A stretch of DNA of 64,000 bases from Cellulomonas sp. C5510 (lineage in GTDB: Bacteria > Actinomycetota > Actinomycetes > Actinomycetales > Cellulomonadaceae), in NCBI RefSeq assembly GCF_019797765.1, contig NZ_CP081862.1, forward strand, positions 2,046,001 through 2,110,000. The letters are read 5' to 3'. The translations under genes were made by a program, and so were the position numbers. Below are positions 51,375 to 58,888 of this stretch, in pieces. Every line of letters begins with the position of its first letter. Within the stretch, counting starts at the first letter, position 1. The notes below the pieces were generated by a model. The model was not told the origin of the DNA, ran no database searches, and saw only the letters and a program-made list of their open reading frames with translations.

Positions 51375-51415
51375 GTCAACATCCTGACATAGGTTGCGTG
51401 TCAGGTCTACTGACA
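51374..51415. promoter_or_regulatory. Two MarR-type operators in a divergent promoter
   Basis: TGTCA-6-TGACA at 51374-51389 and TGTCA-7-TGACA at 51399-51415. The first overlaps the MarR start codon and its -10; the second covers the -35 position. TAGGTT at 51390-51395 may be the -10 for the VOC gene. Confidence 0.65.
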
Positions 51416-51433
51416 TTCACTCGAGGAGCACGC

Positions 51434-51802
51434 ATGCCCGTCACCGGCCCCGACTTCATCTCCCTCCAGGTCCGCGACCTCGCGGCCTCGCAGGCGTTCT
51501 ACGAGCACTACCTCGGCCTGGTGCGCTCGCCCGCGGGGCCGCCGCACGCCGTGGTGTTCACCACCGAGCCGATCGCGTTCGCGCTGCGCGACCTGCTCCC
51601 CGGCACCGACCTCGCCCCGCTCCCCCGTCCCGGTCTCGGCGTGGCCCTCTGGCTGCACGCCACCGACGTGCAGGCGATCCACGACGCCCTCGTCACGGAC
51701 GGCCGCACCATCGTCTCCGCCCCGGTGGACGGTCCGTTCGGCCGCACGTTCACCTTCGCCGACCCGGACGGCTACCACGTCACGCTGCACGATCGCGCAT
51801 GA
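51434..51802 (+). CDS. VOC (glyoxalase/bleomycin-resistance fold) protein, 122 aa
   Basis: Paired beta-alpha-beta-beta-beta units: FISLQVRDLAASQAFYEHYLG at the N-terminus and FTFADPDGYHVTLHD at the C-terminus, with metal-site residues typical of glyoxalase-like proteins. ATG after GAGGAG. Divergent from marR with shared operators, so it probably belongs to its regulon and may protect against dicarbonyls or an antibiotic. Confidence 0.9.
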   Translation: MPVTGPDFISLQVRDLAASQAFYEHYLGLVRSPAGPPHAVVFTTEPIAFALRDLLPGTDLAPLPRPGLGVALWLHATDVQAIHDALVTDGRTIVSAPVDGPFGRTFTFADPDGYHVTLHDRA

Positions 51803-51841
51803 CGCCCTACGGCCTCCGCCGCGGGATCCGGTGCGGCCCGC

Positions 51842-52075
51842 TCAGGCCCGCTGCGTCCGGCGGGCCGCGCGCTCACGGCGGAGCATCGCCGCGGCGCTGG
51901 CCAGGTAAGCGGCCGCACCGAGCGTGAACACGCACGCCGCCGCGAGCTCGAACCGCTCCCCGGGTGCCCAGGTGAGCCATCGGACGAGCGCGACCGCCGC
52001 CCACAGGCCCGCGAGCACGAACCCGCTCGTCGGGGTGCGGGTCATCTGCCACCAGGGCTTCTTCGTCCGTTCCAT
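51842..52075 (-). CDS. Small two-helix membrane protein, 77 aa
   Basis: Basic N-terminus (ERTKKPWWQMTRTPTSG), two hydrophobic helices (about residues 18-35 and 44-62) and an Arg-rich tail. No family recognised. The ATG has GAGG upstream and a TACGGT -10. It converges on the VOC gene. Confidence 0.65.
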   Translation of the reverse strand: MERTKKPWWQMTRTPTSGFVLAGLWAAVALVRWLTWAPGERFELAAACVFTLGAAAYLASAAAMLRRERAARRTQRA

Positions 52076-52291
52076 GACCTCACGACCGTAGCGCGCGCGC
52101 TGACGTCGCGGGCGGGAACGGGCCGGGCGCCCCGGCGCGGGTCGTCGCCCGTACCCGGGGGCCGGGCGGCTGGCACGATGCGGTGCGTGAGGGACTCCGG
52201 ACGCGCGAGCCCGACCGCGCCGGGGCCGCCCGGGGCGCCGCCGGGGACGATCGTCCCGCCGGCCGACGCCGCCGGGCGGCATGCTCGGCCT

Positions 52292-53146
52292 GTGCCCTCC
52301 GACCCCGCGCCGACGCAGGGCCCGCGCGGGGGCGACGCCGCCGCGCACGACGCGGCGGAGCGTGCCGCCTGGGCGGGGACGGCGGCCGCGTACGCGGAGA
52401 CGTTCGCCGGGCTCTGCGCCCACGCGGTGCCGGCGCTCCTCGACGACGCGGCGGTCCGGCCCGGCGAGGCGCTGCTCGACGTCGGCACCGGACCCGGATC
52501 GGTCGCCCGCGCCGCCGCGGACCGCGGGTGCAGGGTCACGGGCGTGGACCCGGACCCGGAGATGGTCGCGCTCGCACGGGCCGCCGTCCCGGACGCCCTG
52601 GTCCTGGTGGGCGCGCTCCCCCGCCTCCCGGCCGCGGTCGGTTCGCGGTTCGACGTCGTGACCGCGAACTTCGTGCTCAACCACGTCGGCGACCCGCGCG
52701 CGGCAGCCGCCGCGCTCGCCGGGGCCGCCCGGCCGGCCGGGCGGGTCGCCGTGTCGGTGTGGCCGACGCCGCCGGGGCCCGCGCAGCAGCTCTGGGCGGA
52801 CGTGCTCGACCGCGCGGGCGTCGCACCGGCCCCGACCGCGCTGCCGGTCGGCCTGGACTTCCCGCGCACGCCGGACGGCCTCGGCGCGCTGCTGACCGGG
52901 GCGGGTCTCGAGGAGGTCCGGGCACGGGAGGTCCGCTTCGTCCACCTCGCGCCGTCCGCCGTGTGGTGGAGCGCCGTCACCCGCGGCGTCGCGAGCATCG
53001 GCGCTGCCTACCGGAGCCAGGGCGACGCGGGCCGGGAGGCGATGCGCCGGGCCTTCGTCGAGCTCGCCGCCGCGCACACCGGCGCCGCCGGCATGCTGCA
53101 CCTGCCGGCCCGGGCCGTGATCGCCGCGGGACGGGTCGCCGCCTGA
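52292..53146 (+). CDS. Class I SAM-dependent methyltransferase, 284 aa
   Basis: Rossmann-fold methyltransferase: motif I LLDVGTGPGSVARAAADRG, motif II TGVDPDPEM, and FDVVTANFVLNHVGDP. I chose the GTG 6 bases after CATGCT (52280-52285); an earlier GTG at 52187 or ATG at 52178, 7 bases after or at CACGAT, would add a 35-residue low-complexity N-terminus. Substrate unknown (UbiE/small-molecule group). Confidence 0.86.
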   Translation: MPSDPAPTQGPRGGDAAAHDAAERAAWAGTAAAYAETFAGLCAHAVPALLDDAAVRPGEALLDVGTGPGSVARAAADRGCRVTGVDPDPEMVALARAAVPDALVLVGALPRLPAAVGSRFDVVTANFVLNHVGDPRAAAAALAGAARPAGRVAVSVWPTPPGPAQQLWADVLDRAGVAPAPTALPVGLDFPRTPDGLGALLTGAGLEEVRAREVRFVHLAPSAVWWSAVTRGVASIGAAYRSQGDAGREAMRRAFVELAAAHTGAAGMLHLPARAVIAAGRVAA

Positions 53147-53329
53147 GCGCCCGGCCGACCTCGCGACGACCCGGCACCGGGCCTCGGCGCTCGCCGGGCG
53201 ACGCCCGGGGCCCGGTGGCAGACTCGACCCGGGTCGAGCGCCGCCGCCGGTCGCACGTCCGGCGAGCAGCCCGGCCCCACCGTTCGGGACGGGGACGGAC
53301 GCTGCGACCGCCTCGAGGAGGACGGTGCG

Positions 53330-53728
53330 ATGCAGGGTCGCCCCGGCTGGACGCCCGCCGGCGCCGGCGGTCATGCGGCCCGGACCGGCGCCATCTCCGC
53401 TCACGCCGACGGCCGCACGACGGTCATCCGCCTGAGCGGTGAGGTCGACGCCTCCCTGCGAGCGGACGCCAGTCGTGCGCTCGCGACGGCGCTCACGGCG
53501 GGTGGACCCGTCGTGCTCGACCTGCGCGAGGTGACGTTCATCGACTCGACCGGGCTCGCGTTCGTCATCCAGTGCCACCGCGCCTGCGGTCAGTCCGACC
53601 AGGAGTGCGTGCTGCGGGACGTCCCCGAGGACGTGGCGGCGATGCTCGCGCTCCTCGGCGTCGACTGGCTCACCGCTGCCGGGTCCGGCCGGCCTCCTCC
53701 CCCAGCCCCCCGTGGCGCGGCGCACTGA
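53330..53728 (+). CDS. STAS-domain anti-sigma factor antagonist, 132 aa
   Basis: STAS fold with the phosphorylatable serine in FIDSTGLAFVIQC (near residue 78). The N-terminal 25 residues are disordered, and the C-terminus ends in a Pro-rich tail. ATG after GAGGAGG. Such proteins free a sigma factor from its anti-sigma kinase and are reset by SpoIIE-type phosphatases (one is at 40.8 kb). No kinase gene was found nearby. Confidence 0.92.
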   Translation: MQGRPGWTPAGAGGHAARTGAISAHADGRTTVIRLSGEVDASLRADASRALATALTAGGPVVLDLREVTFIDSTGLAFVIQCHRACGQSDQECVLRDVPEDVAAMLALLGVDWLTAAGSGRPPPPAPRGAAH

Positions 53729-53842
53729 CACGGGCGCCCGGGACGTCGACGGCCCGGACGCGCCCGCCGATCGGACGATGCTGCTCTGCTCGAGGAGCGG
53801 CGCCGGTGCTCCAGGGCGCGGACACGCAGGCCTGACCCGGTC

Positions 53843-54472
53843 TCACGCGCACCGCCCGGCGAGGACGGCCGCCCCGGGACCCGTCAGGTCGGCGCAGCCC
53901 GCCGCACGGCCCGTCATCGCCATGATCAGCGAGAGGGCGGGTCCGCGCACCACCTCCCCCTCGCCCGCCGTCGTCCCCGTGTCGGTGGCCTCGAGGCGCA
54001 GCCCGGTCACCCGGGACCGCGCCACGACGACCTGGTCGGTGCCGGCGTAGTAGCGCAGCAGCAGGTCCAGCACCTCGTGCGGGTGGTCCCGCGTCAGCCC
54101 GAGCGGGTGCCGGATGTCGGTCCCGTGCACGACGAGCTCGCCCAGCAGGGCGGGCGCGGGCAGCGGCGGGGAGGTGCGGCTGCCGATGGTGGCGCGGAAC
54201 CGGGCGAGCGTCTCCTGGGGGTCCGCCCCGAGCTGCTCGCGCAGCCGGTCGTCCACCTGGCGGTCGAAGTCGAAGCGTGCCCGCAGCACCCCCAGGAACC
54301 AGCGCAGCGGGGACACCGCCCCGCTCACTGTCAGGTGCGCGAGCACCTCGCGCACCGAGAGGCCGTCACACAGCGACGGGGTCCGCCAGTCGTCGTCGTG
54401 GAGGGTTCGGAGCTGGTCCGCCAGGGCGGCGCGCTCGTGGTCGACGTGGGTCAGCGTGGTCGCACGATCCAT
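53843..54472 (-). CDS. Maleylpyruvate-isomerase-fold (DinB-like, TIGR03083) protein, 209 aa
   Basis: Mycothiol-dependent-enzyme-like DinB four-helix fold: VDHERAALADQLRTL, then WRTPSLCDGLSVREVLAHLT at the N-terminus and ELVVHGTDIRHPLGL, with the metal-site His residues. The ATG at 54472 lies 6 bases after CAGGAT on the minus strand. These proteins often use mycothiol in actinobacteria; the substrate is unknown. Confidence 0.9.
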   Translation of the reverse strand: MDRATTLTHVDHERAALADQLRTLHDDDWRTPSLCDGLSVREVLAHLTVSGAVSPLRWFLGVLRARFDFDRQVDDRLREQLGADPQETLARFRATIGSRTSPPLPAPALLGELVVHGTDIRHPLGLTRDHPHEVLDLLLRYYAGTDQVVVARSRVTGLRLEATDTGTTAGEGEVVRGPALSLIMAMTGRAAGCADLTGPGAAVLAGRCA

Positions 54473-54514
54473 CGGGCCATCCTGCCCTGCCGCCCGCTCA
54501 CCGGCACGGACGCC

Positions 54515-55276
54515 TCAGGTCAGGACCTCCACCCCTTCCTCCGTGATCGCGACGGTGTGCTCGCTGTGGGCCGTCAGGCAGCCGGTCGCGCTGCGCAGCG
54601 TCCAGCCGTCCGCGTCGGTCACGAGCTCGGCGGTGTCGGCCATGACCCACGGCTCGATCGCGAGCAGCAGCCCGGGTCGCAGCCGGTACCCCCGCCCGGG
54701 CCGGCCGGTGTTCGACACGTGCGGGTCCTGGTGCATGGTCGACCCGACCCCGTGCCCGCCGAACTCCGTGTTGACCGAGTAGCCGGCGCCCTCGAGGACG
54801 CCCCCGATGGCTGCCGAGACGTCACCCAGGTGCACGCCGGGCCCCGCGGTCGCGATCGCCGCGGCGAGCGCGCGCTCGGTGGCGTCGATCAGCGCGACGG
54901 CCTCGGGCGGGCGCGTGCCCCCGACGACGAAGCTGATGGCGGAGTCGGCGACGACTCCCCGCAGGGACACCGCGAGGTCGAGCGTCAGCAGGTCGCCCGC
55001 CGCCAGCGCGCGGTCGTGGGGCAGCCCGTGCAGGACGGCGTCGTTCACCGAGGTGCAGATGTAGTGGCCGAACGGCCCGCGACCGAACGACGGCGCGTAG
55101 TCGACGTAGCAGGAGACGGCGCCCGCCTCCTCGACCATCTGCCGCGCCCAGCGGTCGATCTCGAGCAGGTTGGTGCCGGGCCGCGTGCGGTCGCGCAGGG
55201 TCCGCAGGATCCGGTGGACGAGCGCACCGGTGTCGCGTGCCCGCCGGAGCTCGTCGGGGCTGAGGATCTCGATCAC
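54515..55276 (-). CDS. map: Type I methionine aminopeptidase, 253 aa
   Basis: Removes the N-terminal methionine from new proteins with a dinuclear metal centre. His near SFGRGPFGHYICTSVND, Asp in LTLDLAV and VADSAI, His in GGHGVGSTMHQDPHV, Glu in LLAIEPWVM and near the end HSEHTVAITEEGVEVL form the metal site. GTG with GGAGG. It is divergent from an XRE regulator over a repeated motif. Actinobacteria usually have more than one map gene; whether this is the essential one is unknown. Confidence 0.94.
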   Translation of the reverse strand: MIEILSPDELRRARDTGALVHRILRTLRDRTRPGTNLLEIDRWARQMVEEAGAVSCYVDYAPSFGRGPFGHYICTSVNDAVLHGLPHDRALAAGDLLTLDLAVSLRGVVADSAISFVVGGTRPPEAVALIDATERALAAAIATAGPGVHLGDVSAAIGGVLEGAGYSVNTEFGGHGVGSTMHQDPHVSNTGRPGRGYRLRPGLLLAIEPWVMADTAELVTDADGWTLRSATGCLTAHSEHTVAITEEGVEVLT

Positions 55277-55320
55277 GGGTGACCTCCGGTGCGGCCGCCG
55301 GCGGGCGGCGATTCGGGACA

Positions 55321-55373
55321 ACTATCCCGGTCAGACTATCCCGTCGCGCCGCTACCCCGGACGACTGTCCCGG
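55321..55373. repeat. Four direct repeats ACTRTCCCGG in the map/XRE promoter region
   Basis: ACTATCCCGG (55321), ACTATCCCGT (55335), GCTACCCCGG (55351) and ACTGTCCCGG (55364) recur every 13-16 bases. An inverted half (cgggaca) precedes the first, forming GGGA-6-TCCC. The last lies at the -35 position of the XRE promoter. Probable operator array. Confidence 0.7.
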
Positions 55374-55400
55374 TCCCCGACGTCGTCCTAGGATCGGCCC

Positions 55401-55676
55401 ATGGTCCGTCTGCCCCTCACCGACGCCGAGGTCGAACGCGGGCGCCGGCTGGGCGCGGCGCTGCGACGCGCCCGCGGCGACCGCTCCATGGTCCGCACAG
55501 CGCGGGACGCCGGTGTGTCGCCCGAGACCCTCCGCAAGATCGAGTCCGGCCGGGTCGCGACGCCCGCGTTCCCGACGATCGCCGCGATCGCCGCAGCGAT
55601 CGACCTGTCGCTCGACACGCTGTGGGCAGAGGTCAGCGCGCCCGACGCAGGGTCGGCACAGGCGCTCGCGTCCTGA
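55401..55676 (+). CDS. XRE-type helix-turn-helix regulator, 91 aa
   Basis: Single HTH domain (about residues 14-75) containing RTARDAGVSPETLRKIESG and a regular C-terminal helix. ATG 6 bases after TAGGAT (55389-55394), so probably leaderless. Divergent from map, with the repeat array between. It probably regulates itself and map. Confidence 0.92.
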   Translation: MVRLPLTDAEVERGRRLGAALRRARGDRSMVRTARDAGVSPETLRKIESGRVATPAFPTIAAIAAAIDLSLDTLWAEVSAPDAGSAQALAS

Positions 55677-55760
55677 CCGGGCGACGAGCCCGCACCCGGA
55701 GCGGCACCGGTTCACCCGTCGCCGGGCGGCGCGCCGGCCCGTCCGGCACCACAGTGAGGC

Positions 55761-56099
55761 ATGCACTCCTCCCCCGGCACCGCCGGTGACACCGCCCTCC
55801 CCCGGTTCCGCGACCTCGGGGCCCCCGCACGCCGGCAGGCTCAGATCGTCGTCCTCCACGACGGCGAACCGGACGGCCGCGGACTGCTGTGGGCACTGAG
55901 CCTCGCGGACGTCACCGGGCGGCCGCTCGGCCGCGAGCACCTGCACGTGCTCCCCGGCCAGGACCCGTCCGGGCACCTCGGCGTCGACGTGCACCTCGAC
56001 GCCGTCGGCATGCGCGTGCACGGCGAGTGGTTCACCGGCGCCGACCCGGCACGGCCGCGCCGGTACGCCCGCGTGGTGCCGAGCACGCCCCGTCGCTGA
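55761..56099 (+). CDS. Hypothetical protein, 112 aa
   Basis: Soluble protein with alternating strands and turns (LHVLPGQDPSGHLGVDVHLD, VHGEWFTGADPARPRRYARV). No family recognised. CACAGT ends 5 bases before the ATG, in the leaderless arrangement. It converges on a STAS gene. Confidence 0.6.
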   Translation: MHSSPGTAGDTALPRFRDLGAPARRQAQIVVLHDGEPDGRGLLWALSLADVTGRPLGREHLHVLPGQDPSGHLGVDVHLDAVGMRVHGEWFTGADPARPRRYARVVPSTPRR

Positions 56100-56135
56100 T
56101 GCGCGGGCCGCAGCCCAGCACGACCGGGGCCGCGC

Positions 56136-56441
56136 TCAGCCCGCGGCGAGCACGTCCACGAGACCGAGCACCTCGAGCACGCGACGCGCCCGCCCCGGAA
56201 CGTCCCGCAGCTGGAAGGCCAGGCCGTCGCGCGCGCAGGCCTTGCGGCACTGCAGGAGGAAGGACACCCCGGACGAGTCGAGGAAGGTCACGCCCGACAG
56301 GTCCAGGACGACCGGGCGGCCGGCCCGCTGGACCGCGCTGAGCGCCCCGGCGGCCTGGTCCCGCACGGACAGGTCGATCTCGCCGACGAGCCGGACGACG
56401 GTCTCGCCACCGGACTGCTCGGTGGTGATGGTGCTGCGCAT
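56136..56441 (-). CDS. STAS-domain anti-sigma factor antagonist, 101 aa
   Basis: Second STAS protein, with the phospho-acceptor serine in FLDSSGVSFLLQC (near residue 57). It is shorter than the STAS protein at 53.3 kb, and the two are alike: ESTVVRLVGEIDLSVRD-type strands, QLRDVPGRARRVLEVLG helices. ATG after GGGGGA. It is 2.4 kb from its paralogue on the other strand. The partner kinase was not found. Confidence 0.92.
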   Translation of the reverse strand: MRSTITTEQSGGETVVRLVGEIDLSVRDQAAGALSAVQRAGRPVVLDLSGVTFLDSSGVSFLLQCRKACARDGLAFQLRDVPGRARRVLEVLGLVDVLAAG

Positions 56442-56579
56442 GGATCCCCCTGACCGGTGGCGCTCCCGCTGTCGACCCCGGCCGCGTCGTGCGCACCGTG
56501 GGCTGATACCTGATCCGGTGCCGCGGCGCCCCGAGCCTCACTGTGTCACGTCTCCGGGGCGTTCCGACAGCACCGCGCG

Positions 56580-56948
56580 TCAACGTCGGTGGTGGGGCGG
56601 CTCCTCGTAGCGCACGTGCTCCGCCTGGTGCAGCACGTGGCGCACCAGCGTGCCGACGTGCTCGTTCGCATGGCGGTAGTGGACCGTCACCCCGTCGCGC
56701 CGGGTCTGCACCAGCCGGCCGGCCCGCAGCCGGGCGAGGTGCTGGGAGACGGCCGGTGCCGGACGCCCGACCAGACCCGCGAGCGTGCCGACCGAGAGCT
56801 CCCGGCCCTCCAGGAGCTCGAGGATGCGCAGCCGGGTCGGGTCCGCGAGCAGCCGCAGGACGTCGACGGCGGCCTCCAGGTCGGCCTCCGGCGTCGGAGG
56901 CACAGCCGTCCCCGTGGTCTCGGTGGTCCCCGTGGTCTCGGTGGTCAC
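56580..56948 (-). CDS. ArsR-family winged-helix regulator, 122 aa
   Basis: DNA-binding core at about residues 25-95: LRLLADPTRLRILELLEGRE, APAVSQHLARLRAGRLV, and a His-rich tail (HYRHANEHVGTLVRHVLHQAEH) suited to a metal sensor of the NmtR/KmtR/CzrA kind. A tandem repeat at the N-terminus codes TTETTG twice. It starts 4 bases after the MFS gene, so both form one transcript. Confidence 0.93.
   Translation of the reverse strand: MTTETTGTTETTGTAVPPTPEADLEAAVDVLRLLADPTRLRILELLEGRELSVGTLAGLVGRPAPAVSQHLARLRAGRLVQTRRDGVTVHYRHANEHVGTLVRHVLHQAEHVRYEEPPHHRR
56913..56948 (-). repeat. 18-bp tandem repeat at the 5' end of the ArsR gene
   Basis: Two near-identical units around ggtctcggtggt(c) (plus-strand sense) encode the TTETTG-TTETTG start of the protein. 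It is in frame and directly at the start codon. Confidence 0.6.
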
Positions 56949-56952
56949 CCGC

Positions 56953-58185
56953 TCAGCCTGCCACCACCGCGGTGAGGGAGGCGGGACGCGGCCAGAGCGC
57001 TGCCGTCGCGGTGCCGGCCACCGCGGCGAGGCCGGCGAGCGCCAGGGCGGCCACCCCCGGGCCGAACGTCCCCAGCGCCCCGGCGAGCGGGTAGGTCACG
57101 AGCCAGCAGGCGTGCGAGAGCGAGAACTGGGCGGCGAACACCGCCGGCTGCTCACCCTGCCCGACGCTGCGCGCGACGACCCGGCCCACCGGGGTCTCGG
57201 CCGCCGCCCACCCGGCGCCGACCAGGGCGAACAGCGCGCCCACCACGGCCAGCCCCGCCGTGCCACGGATCGTGAGCCCCGCGGCGACCGCGGCCGTGCC
57301 GAGCGTCAGGGCCCCGACACCGCCGAGCACCACCGCGCGCTCCGGCCGGCGCGCCAGCACACACGGCAGCAGCACGGCCACGGTGAGCGACCCCGCGCCG
57401 AGCGCCGCCAGCAGGAGCGCGGCCGCGCGCGCGCCACCGCCGAAGGCGTCGCGCGCCACCGCCACGTACTGCACGAGCGCGAAGGCGCCGGCAGAGGCGA
57501 CGGCCAGGTCGAGCGCGAGCACGGCACGCAGCGCCGGCGTGCGCACCATCAGCACGGCACCCCGCCGCACCCGGGCACCGAAGGGCAGGTCCGCGTCCTG
57601 CACGGCGGCCGCGGTGCCGGCCGGGATCCGGGTCCGGCTGATGACGGCCGCCGAGACGGCGAAGCCCGCCGCGGTCCCGAGGAACAGCTGCTGACCCGGC
57701 AGCACCAGGAGGAGCGCGGCCGCCAACACGGGCGACAGCAGCATCTCCAGGTCCTCCGCGAGACGCGACAGCGACAGTGCCTGCGTGTACCGGAGCTCGT
57801 CCGGGACGAGCCGCGGGACGACGGCCTGGTACGCCGGCGTGTGCACCGCCGACGCCGCCTGCAGCACCAGCACGAGCGCGTACACCTGGGCGACCGACGA
57901 GACGAGCGGCAGGCCCAGCACCACGACCACGCGGACCACGTCCGCACCGACGAGCACGGCGCGCGACGGCAGGCGGTGGACCACGGCCGCGGCGACGGGT
58001 GCGACCGCCACGTACGCCAGCATCTTGAGCGCGAACACGGTCCCGAGCACCACGCCCGCCCGTCCCCCGGCCAGGTCGTACGCCAGCAGGCCGAGTGCCA
58101 CCGTGGCGAGCCCCGTCCCGGTCAGGGACACGACCTGGGAGGCGAACAGCCGGCGGTACGCGCGGTCGCGCAGGACGAGGAGCAC
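56953..58185 (-). CDS. MFS transporter, 410 aa
   Basis: Twelve-helix transporter of the NreB/enterobactin-exporter-like MFS group: LRDRAYRRLFASQVVSLTG at the N-terminus, then LVPDELRYTQALSLSRLAEDL between helices 4 and 5. GTG start 5 bases after CACGAT. Operon with the ArsR regulator. Export of a metal (nickel or cobalt) or metal-binding compound is likely from context; it cannot be proved from sequence. Confidence 0.9.
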   Translation of the reverse strand: MLLVLRDRAYRRLFASQVVSLTGTGLATVALGLLAYDLAGGRAGVVLGTVFALKMLAYVAVAPVAAAVVHRLPSRAVLVGADVVRVVVVLGLPLVSSVAQVYALVLVLQAASAVHTPAYQAVVPRLVPDELRYTQALSLSRLAEDLEMLLSPVLAAALLLVLPGQQLFLGTAAGFAVSAAVISRTRIPAGTAAAVQDADLPFGARVRRGAVLMVRTPALRAVLALDLAVASAGAFALVQYVAVARDAFGGGARAAALLLAALGAGSLTVAVLLPCVLARRPERAVVLGGVGALTLGTAAVAAGLTIRGTAGLAVVGALFALVGAGWAAAETPVGRVVARSVGQGEQPAVFAAQFSLSHACWLVTYPLAGALGTFGPGVAALALAGLAAVAGTATAALWPRPASLTAVVAG

Positions 58186-58203
58186 GCGTCATCGTGCCAC
58201 ATC

Positions 58204-58225
58204 TGCGTCTGTGCGCACAGATGCA
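58204..58225. promoter_or_regulatory. Palindromic operator upstream of the MFS-ArsR unit
   Basis: CTGTGCGCACAG at 58209-58220 is perfect, and the symmetry continues outward to 22 bases with one mismatched pair. It covers the -35 position for the MFS promoter (-10 CACGAT at 58191-58196). ArsR-type sites have this form. Confidence 0.7.
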
Positions 58226-58283
58226 ATCCTGCGCACGGTGCGATGTGCCACGGCGCGGGGCTGTCTCCTGGCAGGGTGACGGG

Positions 58284-58772
58284 GTGCACCCAGCCGTGGC
58301 GGACGCCCTCGACCGCTGGAACGCCGCCCACCCCTGGAGCCACGACGACCTGTACGCCCGCTGGCTGCTGCGCCGGCTGCCGCGCGCGCCCGGCACCACG
58401 CTCGACGTCGGCTCCGGGACCGGCGACCTGGTCCGCGCGCTCGCCGGGCGCGGCGCCCGGGCGCACGGCATCGACGCCGACCCCCGGGTGGTCGCTGCGG
58501 CCCGCGACGTGCGCCCCCAGGTCCCCGGCGCGACGTTCGCCGTGGGCGACGCCCTCGACCTCGGCGGCCGCCGCTACGACGTCGTGACGGCCGTCGCCGT
58601 CCTGCACCACCTCCCGGCGGAGGAGGCTCTCACCCGGTGGCGGGACGCGCTGGGGCCCGCGACCGCCATGCTCGCCGAGGTGCGGGAGTGCGTCGCGCGG
58701 GTGCTGCCCGGTGCACGGGTCCGCCGCCGGCTGTTCTGGCGCTGGACCCTCGTGCACCGCGCCCCCGCGTGA
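58284..58772 (+). CDS. SAM methyltransferase with an internal deletion, 162 aa
   Basis: Motif I TLDVGSGTGDLVRALAGRG, HGIDADPRV and YDVVTAVAVLHHLP are intact. After RWRDALGP the protein jumps to LAEVRECVARVLPGARVRRR and ends. Relatives have about 45-50 residues between these points, so a central piece seems lost without breaking the frame. GTG 6 bases after CAGGGT. Activity is doubtful. Confidence 0.75.
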   Translation: MHPAVADALDRWNAAHPWSHDDLYARWLLRRLPRAPGTTLDVGSGTGDLVRALAGRGARAHGIDADPRVVAAARDVRPQVPGATFAVGDALDLGGRRYDVVTAVAVLHHLPAEEALTRWRDALGPATAMLAEVRECVARVLPGARVRRRLFWRWTLVHRAPA

Positions 58773-58784
58773 CCGCCCGCCGGT

Positions 58785-58845
58785 GCCGTTCGGATCCGTC
58801 CGAGCGGACACGCCGGGCGTGCCCGTGCGTCCGGATCCGAACGGC
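58785..58845. terminator. Hairpin between two convergent genes
   Basis: Perfect 14-base arms (gccgttcggatccg / cggatccgaacggc) with a 33-base loop that can itself pair (cggacacg...cgtgcgtccg). It lies between the methyltransferase and NUDIX stops. The arm shares cgttcgga with the big palindrome at 32.3 kb. Confidence 0.65.
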
Positions 58846-58888
58846 GCTCGGGGCCTTCGGGCGGACCCCGGATCGGCCCCGGCGGGTG

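Noticed and set aside
52178..52291. Earlier starts for the 52.3-kb methyltransferase (52178 or 52187)
   Set aside because: They add only a low-complexity Pro/Ala/Gly segment; the GTG at 52292 has equal promoter support and sits nearer the domain. Left as an alternative.
53192..53208. Hairpin ccgggcg-a-cgcccgg after the methyltransferase
   Set aside because: The single-base loop is too tight and such GC palindromes arise by chance here; not listed as a terminator.
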